In this document: piece after piece, positions 35,093 through 43,459 of the stretch
How the letters are laid out: every line of letters begins with the position of its first letter
How positions within the stretch are numbered: the stretch's first letter is position 1
Origin: Thalassotalea_F euphylliae
GTDB taxonomy: Bacteria > Pseudomonadota > Gammaproteobacteria > Enterobacterales > Alteromonadaceae
Direction of reading: 5' to 3'
Assembly: GCF_042682785.1 (NCBI RefSeq)
Contig: NZ_JBHUIB010000002.1
Span: 62,001-126,000, forward strand
DNA length: 64,000 bases
The notes under the pieces: model-generated
What the model saw: only the letters and a program-made list of their open reading frames with translations
Databases searched by the model: none
Told to the model about the DNA's origin: nothing
Program-made: the position numbers and the translations under genes

Positions 35093-35198
35093 GTGTATGA
35101 CAAGGCAATGTTTTTTACTGTTGGACTAGTGTTTAAAAATGTAATGCACTGAAGAATATATTTAGGCAGCGGGGCTGTTGTTGAGGAAAATGAAAGGC

Positions 35199-35300
35199 AA
35201 AAAAAAGCCCAAAGAATTACTCTGGGCAAAGTCATCGTAAGGGAGTATGAATAACCTAATTTTCCACATGACAACTCTATAGCAGTGTCATGTACAAAGT
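35199..35300 (-). ncRNA. Small-RNA candidate C
   Basis: Minus-strand unit: perfect 7-bp 5' hairpin CATGACA/TGTCATG (35267-35292), linker with CATACTCCCTTA, terminator GCCCA/TGGGC (35207-35227) and eight T. The hairpin sequence differs from A and B but the layout and the CTCCC linker agree. Confidence 0.55.
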
Positions 35301-35343
35301 TGTCTTTAACCAAATGTCCTATTAAATGGTGTAAATGAGTACA

Positions 35344-35409
35344 CCGCTCACTTCTGCATGAGCGGATATCGCGGCTCATTAAAATACCCACCAAGAGGAA
35401 ACCTCTTGG
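35344..35409. repeat. Two inverted repeats inside the small-RNA array
   Basis: CCGCTCA/TGAGCGG at 35344-35365 (8-base loop) and CCAAGAGG-AAA-CCTCTTGG at 35391-35409 (perfect 8-bp arms). Neither is followed by a T run, so they are not standard terminators. Confidence 0.6.
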
Positions 35410-35410
35410 C

Positions 35411-35515
35411 CAAAAAAAGACTCAGTGCCGATTGACAGATCAGGTCGCTGAGTCAGGGAGAATCGTTTCTTAAGTTCTTTGAGCAAGGGTTTTTAGAAAA
35501 GTTCCCGCTATTTCT
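35411..35515 (-). ncRNA. Small-RNA candidate D (first unit of the array)
   Basis: Minus-strand unit with linker TTCTCCCTGA and a terminator of outer stem GACTCAG/CTGAGTC (35419-35454) followed by seven T. A less clear 5' fold (AACTTTTC...) lies at about 35465-35510. Confidence 0.5.
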
Positions 35516-35652
35516 CAAAAAATAATAATTTTTTCGTAGATAACTATTTTTCCAAGATTCATGAGCGGTTGATTTGGTTTTTATTCACATATTGATGTTC
35601 GTATTTGTCTTTCATGAACAACTGATTGACGCGTTAGAGTCAACTGAGTTAT

Positions 35653-35682
35653 TTTAAACAGGTGTTTAAACTAGATGTTTAA
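35653..35682. promoter_or_regulatory. Overlapping operator palindromes before the TetR gene
   Basis: TTTAAACA-GG-TGTTTAAA (35653-35670) is a perfect inverted repeat; TTAAAC-TAGAT-GTTTAA (35666-35682) overlaps it. The AAAC...GTTT core fits the PsrA type of site known in Pseudomonas and Shewanella, so autoregulation is likely. Confidence 0.6.
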
Positions 35683-35714
35683 CACTGACAAGAACAGGTA
35701 GTTGGCGAAGTACT

Positions 35715-36335
35715 ATGACAACAAAGAACAAGATACTTGATGCAGCAGAAGATTTATTTGCTGTTAAGGGGTTTAATGGCACCTCATTACGTGAAATCAC
35801 CAGCTTAGCTGAGGTAAATTTAGCGGCTGTGAACTACCATTTTGGCTCTAAAAAGGAGCTGATTAAAGCAGTAATGTCACGCTATATGAATGAGCTTGCG
35901 CCTAACCTAGAAAAGGCTTTGCTTGACGTTGGTAGTGATGAAAATGCTAGCTTGAACGATGTGTTTTCTGCGTTTGTTCAACCCTTGTTGTCGTTAAATA
36001 ACTTTAGAGAAAATGGTACAAGTAACTTTTTACAACTTTTGGGTAGAGGTTACACGGATAGCCAAGGCTTTTTGCGTTGGTTTTTAACCACACAATACCC
36101 AAATGTTATTCAGTACTTTGTCGATGCGGTGCAACGTGCGTACCCTGAACTTTCACCGGAAGATATGTTTTGGCGATTACACTTTACAATGGGCACTATT
36201 GTTTTCACGATGTCGTCAAGTGACGCTCTGCTTGATATAGCCAAAAACGACTTTAGCCGAGATCTGGAAATAGAAAACCTAATTGAGCAAGTTATTCCTT
36301 ACATTGCCGCAGGTGTTGCTGCACCGTTAAAGTAG
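35715..36335 (+). CDS. TetR-family regulator, PsrA-like
   Basis: 206 residues. N-terminal HTH (KILDAAEDLFAVKGFNGTSLREIT, EVNLAAVNYHFGSKKELIKAV) and a C-terminal ligand domain (QLLGRGYTDSQGFLRWFL, FWRLHFTMGTIVFTMSS) that resemble PsrA, which senses long-chain fatty acids and controls fatty-acid degradation genes. It lies next to nagZ, as I recall for Shewanella relatives. Two palindromes sit directly upstream. Naming it psrA is probable, not sure. Confidence 0.82.
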   Translation: MTTKNKILDAAEDLFAVKGFNGTSLREITSLAEVNLAAVNYHFGSKKELIKAVMSRYMNELAPNLEKALLDVGSDENASLNDVFSAFVQPLLSLNNFRENGTSNFLQLLGRGYTDSQGFLRWFLTTQYPNVIQYFVDAVQRAYPELSPEDMFWRLHFTMGTIVFTMSSSDALLDIAKNDFSRDLEIENLIEQVIPYIAAGVAAPLK

Positions 36336-36434
36336 CTGTACTGGCAAGATAAGTATTAAAGCGATATTTAATGTGGTTAAATATCGCTTTTTTAATGTCT
36401 AAATTTTACCGTTTTAAATAATTAAAGGGACATT

Positions 36435-37442
36435 ATGGGACCTATCATGTTAGATGTCGGGGGGACATCACTGGCAGCAGAAGATAAAGAGCTGTTGGCG
36501 CATCCACTTGTTGGTGGATTAATTTTGTTTGCACGTAACTACGAATCCCCAGAACAAGTTACTGCATTATGTCACGCAATTAAATCTATCAATCCTGACA
36601 TTCTTATTGCCACAGACCACGAGGGTGGACGGGTGCAACGTTTTCGCGACGGCTTCTCTCTTTTACCGACAATGGGGAGTTTGTGGCAAACGGCAAATGG
36701 CGATATTCAACAAGCGTCTACATTAGCCTACGCAGCGGGCCAATTAATGGCGATTGAAGTGATGTCTGTTGGCGTAGATATTAGCTTTGCTCCAGTTGCT
36801 GATATCAATGGCATTAGTGATGTTATCGGCGATCGAGCATTTCATGAAACTCCGCACGTGGTTACTGAACTTGCGGCTTCATGTATACAAGGTATGTTGT
36901 CGATTGGTATGAAGGCAACAGCCAAACATTTCCCCGGTCATGGCAGTGTAAAAGAAGATAGCCATATCGCATTGCCCGTTGATACACGCTCAAAAGAAGA
37001 CATCTTAGGGCAAGACATGGAGCCGTTTCGTCAATTAATGGCAAGAAACATTGTTCACGCGGTAATGCCTGCTCATGTAATTTACCCTGCTTTTGATGCT
37101 AAATCGGTAGGCTTTTCTGAGTTTTGGCTTCAAGAGGTGTTGCGTGGTCAGTTAGCATTTGATGGGGTCATTTTTAGTGATGATCTCTCAATGGCAGGGG
37201 CTGCGTCGGTTGGCGGTTTTGTTGAGCGCGCTGAAGCAGCGCAAGCAGCTGGCTGTGATATGTTACTGGTATGTAATGATCGCGAAGCGGCAATTGACGT
37301 GATTGATAATGCCAATATCGGTGTTAAGGCTGAAAGTTCTGCTCGATTAAAACGCATGTTGGCAAATAGTAAAATAAGCTACACACAATTAGCCCAATTG
37401 GCGGAGTGGCAGCAGGCGAGAACCGTATTAGGATTACATTAA
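36435..37442 (+). CDS. nagZ: Beta-N-acetylhexosaminidase NagZ
   Basis: 335 residues, the usual NagZ length. GH3 signatures: DHEGGRVQRFRDGF, DISFAPVADINGISDVIGDRAF, the KHFPGHGSVKEDSH loop with the catalytic His/Asp dyad, and FDGVIFSDDLSMAGA with the nucleophile Asp. It is a cytoplasmic enzyme of peptidoglycan recycling that removes GlcNAc from anhydromuropeptides; its products can influence beta-lactamase induction where AmpR exists. Its stop overlaps the start of the transporter gene (TAATG). Confidence 0.95.
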   Translation: MGPIMLDVGGTSLAAEDKELLAHPLVGGLILFARNYESPEQVTALCHAIKSINPDILIATDHEGGRVQRFRDGFSLLPTMGSLWQTANGDIQQASTLAYAAGQLMAIEVMSVGVDISFAPVADINGISDVIGDRAFHETPHVVTELAASCIQGMLSIGMKATAKHFPGHGSVKEDSHIALPVDTRSKEDILGQDMEPFRQLMARNIVHAVMPAHVIYPAFDAKSVGFSEFWLQEVLRGQLAFDGVIFSDDLSMAGAASVGGFVERAEAAQAAGCDMLLVCNDREAAIDVIDNANIGVKAESSARLKRMLANSKISYTQLAQLAEWQQARTVLGLH

Positions 37443-38854
37443 TGAGTTGGAAGTCGTTATTAACCAATAAGTCCTTCTATTTGGTTTTTGGTATTGCCTT
37501 TGCCCTGTGTTTTTATGTTGTTCTTACTTCATTGGGGCTCGAGCACTTGCCGGCAACTGCAGCAGCAGTTACTTCGTTAACCGTGATATGGTGGGTTAGC
37601 GAAGCGCTACCTATTCCTGCAACGTCGCTTGTGCCATTTGCGCTGTTACCTCTGTTTGGGGTTATAGATCATAAAACAGCAGCATCGGCACTTGGTAGCC
37701 ACGTTATATTACTGTTAATGGGCGCTTTTATGCTTTCAAAAGCGCTTGAACGATCAAATGTCCATGAGCGCCTAGCTATTTACATGGTTCGTATGGTCGG
37801 CCTGTCGAGCGGTAAGCGACTTGTTTTTGCTTTTATGCTTGCCTCCGCCATGTTGAGCATGTGGATTTCAAATACGGCGACAACCTTGATTATGTTGCCA
37901 ATTGCGCTCGCTATTGTTCATAAAATTAGTAACCCCAAACTCACGATAGCCCTAGTATTAGGTATTGCTTACTCTGCCAGTTTAGGTGGCGTGGCAACGC
38001 CGATAGGGACGCCACCCAATGTTATTTTCATGGGGGTCTACCAGGAAAATGTGGGGCAGGAAATGGGCTTTCTTGCTTGGATGAAAATAGGCGTTCCTAT
38101 AGTGCTTATTTCGCTTCCTTTTATGGCGCTATGGCTGACCAGAAATATCAAAACGTCACTAGATATAGAGCTACCAAAGTTAGCGCCATGGCGCAGCGAA
38201 GAAAAGCGTGTACTAGTGGTATTTGGTTTAACTGCACTTGCATGGATTACTAGACAAGAGCCTTTTGGCGGTTGGACGGGCTTGTTAGGCCTAAAAGGTA
38301 TAGGTGATAGCACCATAGCGTTAGCGGCAGTAGTGGTTATGTTTATCGTGCCAAGTGGTGAAAAAGATAAAACAACGGGTCAGAAAAAGCGTTTACTTGA
38401 TTGGGAAACAGCACAATCTATCCCATGGGGTATGTTGTTACTGTTTGCTGGTGGCATTGCTATTGCTAAAGGATTTGTCAGCTCTGGGTTGAGTGTAATG
38501 TTAGGTGATTGGCTTTCATCGCTAGCAACCATTCCTGTTGTGGCAATGATTCTTGTTATCTGTTTAGTTGTTACCTATCTAACAGAAATTACAAGCAATA
38601 CTGCAACTGCCACGCTGCTATTACCAATACTTGCTGTGGCAGCAATTTCTATTGACCAAGATCCACTCGTATTTATGATACCTGCGACTATTTGCGCAAG
38701 CTGTGCGTTTATGTTGCCTGTAGCTACTGCGCCAAATGCCATTGCGTATGGGACCAATACGCTTGCAATCAAAGATATGGTGCGTGAAGGTTTTGTATTG
38801 AGTCTGTTAACGGCATCAGTAACAACCATCATTAGTTACGTTATGTTGGTGTAG
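37442..38854 (+). CDS. DASS (SLC13) family sodium/anion symporter
   Basis: 470 residues from the ATG in the TAATG overlap with nagZ, so translation is coupled. About 11-12 membrane helices. The two family SNT motifs are present: MWISNTATTLIMLP and TEITSNTATATLLLPIL, plus GVATPIGTPPNVIFMG and PVATAPNAIAYGTN. Members carry dicarboxylates, citrate or sulfate with sodium; the substrate is not fixed by sequence. Pairing with nagZ has no obvious metabolic reason. Confidence 0.9.
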   Translation: MSWKSLLTNKSFYLVFGIAFALCFYVVLTSLGLEHLPATAAAVTSLTVIWWVSEALPIPATSLVPFALLPLFGVIDHKTAASALGSHVILLLMGAFMLSKALERSNVHERLAIYMVRMVGLSSGKRLVFAFMLASAMLSMWISNTATTLIMLPIALAIVHKISNPKLTIALVLGIAYSASLGGVATPIGTPPNVIFMGVYQENVGQEMGFLAWMKIGVPIVLISLPFMALWLTRNIKTSLDIELPKLAPWRSEEKRVLVVFGLTALAWITRQEPFGGWTGLLGLKGIGDSTIALAAVVVMFIVPSGEKDKTTGQKKRLLDWETAQSIPWGMLLLFAGGIAIAKGFVSSGLSVMLGDWLSSLATIPVVAMILVICLVVTYLTEITSNTATATLLLPILAVAAISIDQDPLVFMIPATICASCAFMLPVATAPNAIAYGTNTLAIKDMVREGFVLSLLTASVTTIISYVMLV

Positions 38855-38878
38855 TGTCTGATACTTAGTTCAAACAAG

Positions 38879-38909
38879 AAAAAGGCGTAACTGAAGTTAC
38901 GCCTTTTTT
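38879..38909. terminator. Bidirectional terminator
   Basis: AAAAAGGCGTAACT-GA-AGTTACGCCTTTTTT between the convergent transporter and dsbB genes. Confidence 0.88.
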
Positions 38910-38925
38910 AGTGAGAGAAAATTGG

Positions 38926-39444
38926 TTAAAGGTTCTTGGCTATGGCAATGCGACTCGTTAGCAGTGTAGCCAAAACGGCTGTATAAACGCCATAAACGAC
39001 CACCATCCATTGCGGCATGCTGTAACCTAAAAATTCCCAACTAATCTCTCCACAGTCGCCTGTTGCTTCAAATAGGAAAGGTATCCACTCATGAAGCGGC
39101 GCCCAACTAGGAAAATTCGGCGTAAATTCACAGGAAAAGAATAAAGATAATGTGGCGCTTTGCATATCGACATGCTCAAGAGCAATGAGTAGGCCCCAAA
39201 TAGCACCTACGCCCCATAACCCATAACCTATCAGCCTAAACAATAATTGGCCGGGAGCAAGGCAGCCTACAATACCTGCAAAGAAGATAGCCCATATAGC
39301 GACTCGTTGATAGACGCACATAATGCATGGCTTTAGATCCATTACGTACTGAAAAAATAATGCGGCTAATTCTAGTCCTAAGGCTGTAATAGCCAGTAAT
39401 ACCCATGCTTTTTTATTGGTAGCAAGATTACTTATAACGTTCAC
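38926..39444 (-). CDS. dsbB: Disulfide bond formation protein DsbB
   Basis: 172 residues, four membrane helices. The quinone-side CxxC is in LKPCIMCVYQRVAIW and the second Cys pair is in the periplasmic loop (SCEFTPNFPS and ATGDCGEI). It reoxidises DsbA and passes electrons to quinone. It lies downstream of nhaB, but a terminator separates the two; this dsbB-nhaB-fadR neighbourhood is common in gammaproteobacteria. Confidence 0.95.
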   Translation of the reverse strand: MNVISNLATNKKAWVLLAITALGLELAALFFQYVMDLKPCIMCVYQRVAIWAIFFAGIVGCLAPGQLLFRLIGYGLWGVGAIWGLLIALEHVDMQSATLSLFFSCEFTPNFPSWAPLHEWIPFLFEATGDCGEISWEFLGYSMPQWMVVVYGVYTAVLATLLTSRIAIAKNL

Positions 39445-39492
39445 ACTGTGTCCTGTTCTTGTTGTTTAAGGCATTGTAGCGAATAACGGCAT

Positions 39493-39522
39493 AAAAAAAA
39501 GCGCCGTAAAGGCGCTTTTTTG
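39493..39522. terminator. Terminator after nhaB
   Basis: AAAAAAAAGCGCC-GTAAA-GGCGCTTTTTT between nhaB and dsbB. Confidence 0.88.
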
Positions 39523-39549
39523 TTTGAAAGTTTTACAAGTTATTCACTA

Positions 39550-41142
39550 TTAGTGACCACTTGGTGCGCCTTTAGCTGCTTCATCTGCAGTATGGTGGTG
39601 AATAATACCTTGCTCGTAGAAGTCTGCTGTTTTGCTCTCTAAGAAACCACTTGAGATTGTAATTAGACCTACGATAGTGAGCACTATGGTATATGGGAAA
39701 GCCATGATTACCATACGTCCGTAGGAAAGACGAATCAGTGGTGCTAAGGCAGATGTTAGCAAGAATAAGAATGCTGCCTGGCCGTTTGGAGTGGCAACAC
39801 TTGGTAAGTTAGTACCGGTATTAATTGCAACGGCAAGCATATCAAACTGGTCTCGTGTAATTTGTCCGGCTAGCAATGCCTTTTTCACTTCTGTGATATA
39901 TACCGTGCCCACAAATACGTTATCTGAAACCATAGATAAGAAACCGTTAGCGAGATAGAACATCACGAGTTGCATATTACCCTCATAGGTTAATACCCAA
40001 TCGATAACTGGTGTAAATAGCTTCTGATCAATGATTACTGCCACAACAGCGAAGAAAACAGCAAGTAGGGCGGTAAACGGGAGAGCCTCTTCAAACGCAT
40101 GCCCGATTTGATGTTCATCTGTTACGCCAGTAAAAACAGTCGCAAAGATAATTACACTAAGACCAATCAGACCTACAGCGGCCAAATGAAGTGCTAGCGC
40201 AACAATTAGCCACAAACCAACAACACCTTGCATAACTAGTTTTACTTTGTCTGCTTTAGTGCGTTTAGCCGCTTCGGCCTTGTCAAAGTCTTCAAGGATA
40301 TGACGAACACTGGTTGGTAGTTGAGCACCATAGCCAAACCATTTTACTTTCTCCAAAAGAAAACAAGTTAAAAGGCCGGCAACAAATACAGGGGCGGTCA
40401 CAGGAGACATGCGAATGGCGAACTCGACGAATTCCCAACTCGCTTGCTGACCAATAATAAGATTTTGTGGCTCACCTACAATTGTACATACACCACCAAG
40501 TGCTGTACCAACACCCGCGTGCATCATAAGGTTACGAAGGTAGGCACGGAAGTCTTCTAAATCAGAGCGTGATACTTCGTGAACATGATCGTCAGTAGTG
40601 TGGTCGTGGTCGTGATGTATTTCTTTACCAGAGGCGACTTTGTGATAAACCGTGTAAAAGCCCACCGCAACACTAATGATTACCGCGATAACGGTTAACG
40701 CATCTAAGAACGCAGATAGGAAAGCACTAGCAAAACAGAACAAGATAGAAACGGCTGTTTTTGACTTTACTTTTGTGATGATTTTGGTGAACAAAAATAG
40801 CAATAGGTTCTTCATAAAGTAGATACCCGCTACCATGAAAATAAGGAGCAAGAGCACTTCTATATTTAATACGATTTCATCAAGCACGTGCTTTGGGGAT
40901 GTCATCCCTATAAAGACTGCTTCAATGGCCAATAAGCCACCCGGTTGCAGTGGGTAACATTTTAATGCCATTGCAAGTGTAAAGATAAACTCCAAAACGA
41001 GGGCCCAACCAGCAATGTAGGGACTAACGTAGAAGAATAAAATCGGGTTAATGACGAGGAACGCGACGATTGCGTACTTATACCAATCTGGTGAGTTTCC
41101 GAGGAAGTTCTTAAAAAACGCACTCATAAATGATTGCTGCAT
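39550..41142 (-). CDS. nhaB: Sodium/proton antiporter NhaB
   Basis: 530 residues, about a dozen membrane helices. Family signatures include FLGNSPDWYKYAIVAFL at the start, GVGTALGGVCTIVGEPQNLIIG and VAINTGTNLPSVATPNGQAAFLF. It exports sodium in exchange for protons, a fit for a marine cell. A His-rich cytoplasmic loop (EIHHDHDHTTDDHVHE) is notable. It is divergent from fadR. Confidence 0.95.
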   Translation of the reverse strand: MQQSFMSAFFKNFLGNSPDWYKYAIVAFLVINPILFFYVSPYIAGWALVLEFIFTLAMALKCYPLQPGGLLAIEAVFIGMTSPKHVLDEIVLNIEVLLLLIFMVAGIYFMKNLLLFLFTKIITKVKSKTAVSILFCFASAFLSAFLDALTVIAVIISVAVGFYTVYHKVASGKEIHHDHDHTTDDHVHEVSRSDLEDFRAYLRNLMMHAGVGTALGGVCTIVGEPQNLIIGQQASWEFVEFAIRMSPVTAPVFVAGLLTCFLLEKVKWFGYGAQLPTSVRHILEDFDKAEAAKRTKADKVKLVMQGVVGLWLIVALALHLAAVGLIGLSVIIFATVFTGVTDEHQIGHAFEEALPFTALLAVFFAVVAVIIDQKLFTPVIDWVLTYEGNMQLVMFYLANGFLSMVSDNVFVGTVYITEVKKALLAGQITRDQFDMLAVAINTGTNLPSVATPNGQAAFLFLLTSALAPLIRLSYGRMVIMAFPYTIVLTIVGLITISSGFLESKTADFYEQGIIHHHTADEAAKGAPSGH

Positions 41143-41356
41143 AACTTACCTTATTTGTTGTTGTGATAAAGCGCTCTTTCCGGCACTTTACAAAAGGGTT
41201 TTCTCGAATATATCACATAATTTTGAGGATAATTAATAGCATGGCGCATTTTTTTCACTAAGTTTTGGCGCCTGTGTCATCTTGATGTTCTAATTTTTAG
41301 CCTCTGTGATGTGTGCTTTTGGCATAGCTGTTTGCGTTAGATGAATTCAATACTAT

Positions 41357-41395
41357 AACTGGTTGTACTAGTTGGGTGTTCTGGTACAATCAGTT
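41357..41395. promoter_or_regulatory. fadR: Two FadR-type operator candidates
   Basis: AACTGGTTGTACTAGTT (41357-41373) and TTCTGGTACAATCAGTT (41379-41395), imperfect palindromes whose centres are 22 bp apart, two helical turns. FadR sites have the form AACTGGTCnGACCAGTT. They precede the fadR ATG by 40-78 bp and suggest autoregulation. Confidence 0.5.
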
Positions 41396-41434
41396 AAATT
41401 TGTTAATGCTTTAGGTAAATAGAGGCCAAGTAAC

Positions 41435-42145
41435 ATGGTAATAAAAGCACAGAGTCCGGCAGGATTTGCAGAGCAGTACATTGTCGAATCTATCTGGAAT
41501 GGTGGCTTCCCCCCTGGATCTATTTTGCCTGCAGAAAGAGAGCTTTCTGAACTTATTGGTGTCACACGTACTACATTGCGTGAAGTATTGCAGAGATTGG
41601 CGAGAGACGGTTGGTTAACAATTAAGCATGGTAAACCAACTCGTGTAAATAACTTCTGGGAAACGTCGAGCCTTAACATATTAGAAACGCTTGCTCAGTT
41701 AGATCAGGATGGTATCCCTGAGCTTGTAGATAATCTAATGTCTGCACGCACTAATATCAGCGCTATCTATATTCGTGGTGCGATTAAAAATAACCCAGAA
41801 AAAACTATCGAATTGTTAGAAGCATACAAACAAGTTGTTGATGAAGGTGAAGCATTCGCTGAATTTGATTACACGCTAAATAAAGAGTTGGTTGTGGCTT
41901 CAGGTAATTCTATTTATTTACTGATATTGAATGGTTTTAGAGCGCTTTATTCGCGTCTAGGTTCATTATATTTTGCACACCCTAAAGGCCGTGAAATTTC
42001 GCGCAATTATTACGAGCGCTTAATTGAATTGGCCAAAGCAGGCAAATTTGACGAGTCGGTACTTGCTGTACGCAAATACGGTTTAGAGTCTGGCCAATTA
42101 TGGGCTGAACTGAAAGATGATGTATTAAAAGAACTCGCACAATAA
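41435..42145 (+). CDS. fadR: Fatty acid metabolism regulator FadR
   Basis: 236 residues, close to the 239 of E. coli. The winged-helix text VTRTTLREVLQRLARDGWLTIKHGKPTRVNNFWETSSLNILETL is almost that of E. coli FadR, and the C-terminal acyl-CoA domain follows. FadR represses fatty acid degradation and activates synthesis, and is released by long-chain acyl-CoA. With the PsrA-like gene 5 kb away the window carries two fatty-acid regulators. Confidence 0.96.
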   Translation: MVIKAQSPAGFAEQYIVESIWNGGFPPGSILPAERELSELIGVTRTTLREVLQRLARDGWLTIKHGKPTRVNNFWETSSLNILETLAQLDQDGIPELVDNLMSARTNISAIYIRGAIKNNPEKTIELLEAYKQVVDEGEAFAEFDYTLNKELVVASGNSIYLLILNGFRALYSRLGSLYFAHPKGREISRNYYERLIELAKAGKFDESVLAVRKYGLESGQLWAELKDDVLKELAQ

Positions 42146-42166
42146 GCGTTAATGTCTGCGGTTATC

Positions 42167-42200
42167 TAAAAGAGCTAAGTGAAAACTTAGCTCTTTTTTT
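42167..42200 (+). terminator. Terminator after fadR
   Basis: AGAGCTAAGT-GAAA-ACTTAGCTCT followed by eight T. Confidence 0.88.
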
Positions 42201-42300
42201 TGCCCAACGAAAGTGAATGGGGTTTAGTTTTCGGTTAATTGCGATGTGGCTGTGACGAATTGCATTAAATGAGGGATAAACGGTATTCAGGTTATTTGGC

Positions 42301-42330
42301 TGTAACGATATCGTTAACATAAATGTTACA
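42301..42330. promoter_or_regulatory. Nested inverted repeats before the SEL1 array
   Basis: AACGATATCGTT (42304-42315, perfect) and TAACAT-AA-ATGTTA (42315-42328, perfect), within outer arms TGTAAC (42301) and GTTACA (42325). It lies 45-74 bases before the first SEL1 gene; an operator is plausible. Confidence 0.4.
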
Positions 42331-42374
42331 AATAACCTTCTACACTTAAAGCGTTATCGTAAAAGGAATTGATT

Positions 42375-43202
42375 ATGTTATTTAAAAATATAGATAAGTT
42401 AGTTATTGCCGCTGTATTAATAGCTTTTAGTCAGACAGCTTCTGCAGAGAAAATTGGTAAATGCGATACGCCTCAGTGCGTAGAGTATTTCAAAAAATAT
42501 AAAACTGCAGCTAAGCGCGGCCATCCGCTAGCGATGTTGACTCTTGGTCAGTTTTATCATCATGGCTACGGTACAGAAGAAGATGAAAAGAAAGCATTAA
42601 AGTACTTTAAAAAAGCTGCTCGAGCAGGCTATACATCGGGTCAGTTTAAGGCGGGTTATATCTTTATGACCAGTGAAGAACTACGTGATATTGGCGATGC
42701 TACTTACTATCTTGAAAAGGCGGCGAAGTACGATTATGAAGGTGCTAATTTTTTGTTAGGTATGCTGCATTTCGATAAAAAATATGACAACAGAGATCTC
42801 GAAAAAGCGGATGAGTACTTTGCTGCTTCTTACAAAAAGAAGTACGAACAAATGCCTACAGTAGTGAAGTTTATTGAAGCTGAAATGCCAATTGATCAGA
42901 AAAACTTTCCACAACTGTATGCAGCAATGAATGATCGCCCATTGGCTCAGCATAAAGATGGCACATTATCGTTTCATGATGAAAATGTAGAAGTCATCAC
43001 TATTACGTCGCCACCATTAGTGCAGACGTTCAATAAACAGCTTGTGTCATTCAGAAAAGCGATTAAATCAACAGGTACGCGTTTTCAAGGTAAAACATGT
43101 GCAGAACGCCTGACCTGTATGCAGCGAGCAGATATTGCAGACTCTACAGACTTCAATAATTTATTTCTCGATGGCTTTGGCGGAGCAAGCAATAGTCAAT
43201 AA
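42375..43202 (+). CDS. Secreted SEL1-repeat protein, copy 1
   Basis: 275 residues from the ATG at 42375 (AAGGAA eight bases upstream; a TTG six bases earlier is unlikely). Signal peptide to about residue 23. Then a C-x4-C pair (KCDTPQC), SEL1/TPR-like repeats (AKRGHPLAMLTLGQFYHHGYG, ALKYFKKAARAGYTSGQFKAGYIF, ATYYLEKAAKYDYEGANFLLGML), and a shared C-terminal module: EVITITSPPL, then FRKAIKSTGTRFQGKTC and a C-x5-C pair (CAERLTC). Likely periplasmic, with two disulfides. SEL1 arrays bind proteins; function unknown. Followed by its own terminator. Confidence 0.88.
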   Translation: MLFKNIDKLVIAAVLIAFSQTASAEKIGKCDTPQCVEYFKKYKTAAKRGHPLAMLTLGQFYHHGYGTEEDEKKALKYFKKAARAGYTSGQFKAGYIFMTSEELRDIGDATYYLEKAAKYDYEGANFLLGMLHFDKKYDNRDLEKADEYFAASYKKKYEQMPTVVKFIEAEMPIDQKNFPQLYAAMNDRPLAQHKDGTLSFHDENVEVITITSPPLVQTFNKQLVSFRKAIKSTGTRFQGKTCAERLTCMQRADIADSTDFNNLFLDGFGGASNSQ

Positions 43203-43231
43203 GTTTACGACTAAGCAAGTGTGAAACCCTT

Positions 43232-43257
43232 GGGTGGCTTATGCCACCCTTTTTTTG
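43232..43257 (+). terminator. Terminator after SEL1 copy 1
   Basis: GGGTGGC-TTAT-GCCACCC followed by T run. Confidence 0.88.
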
Positions 43258-43459
43258 TCCAATTTTCAGATGTTGGTAATGTCTTTAAGTCCCCAATAGC
43301 CGGTTGTTACGAAAGGAAAGGACATGAACGAGTGACGAATTGCCAATTCTCTGTGGTGAACGGTATTTAGTTGGTTGTTTGTTTTTTATACGGTGATAGG
43401 TGAGCCTGAAAGAAAAAGTTTCACGGTTCCAATATATAAGGAATGTATAAGGAATAGAT

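Noticed and set aside
35059..35394. 111-codon minus-strand ORF across the sRNA array
   Set aside because: It runs through a terminator-rich duplicated non-coding region, has no ribosome site, and its reading is explained by the RNA units A2 and C.
34435..35515. CRISPR array suggested by the repeated hairpins
   Set aside because: Repeat units are about 100-200 bp, only two are near-identical, each ends in a terminator, and there are no cas genes.
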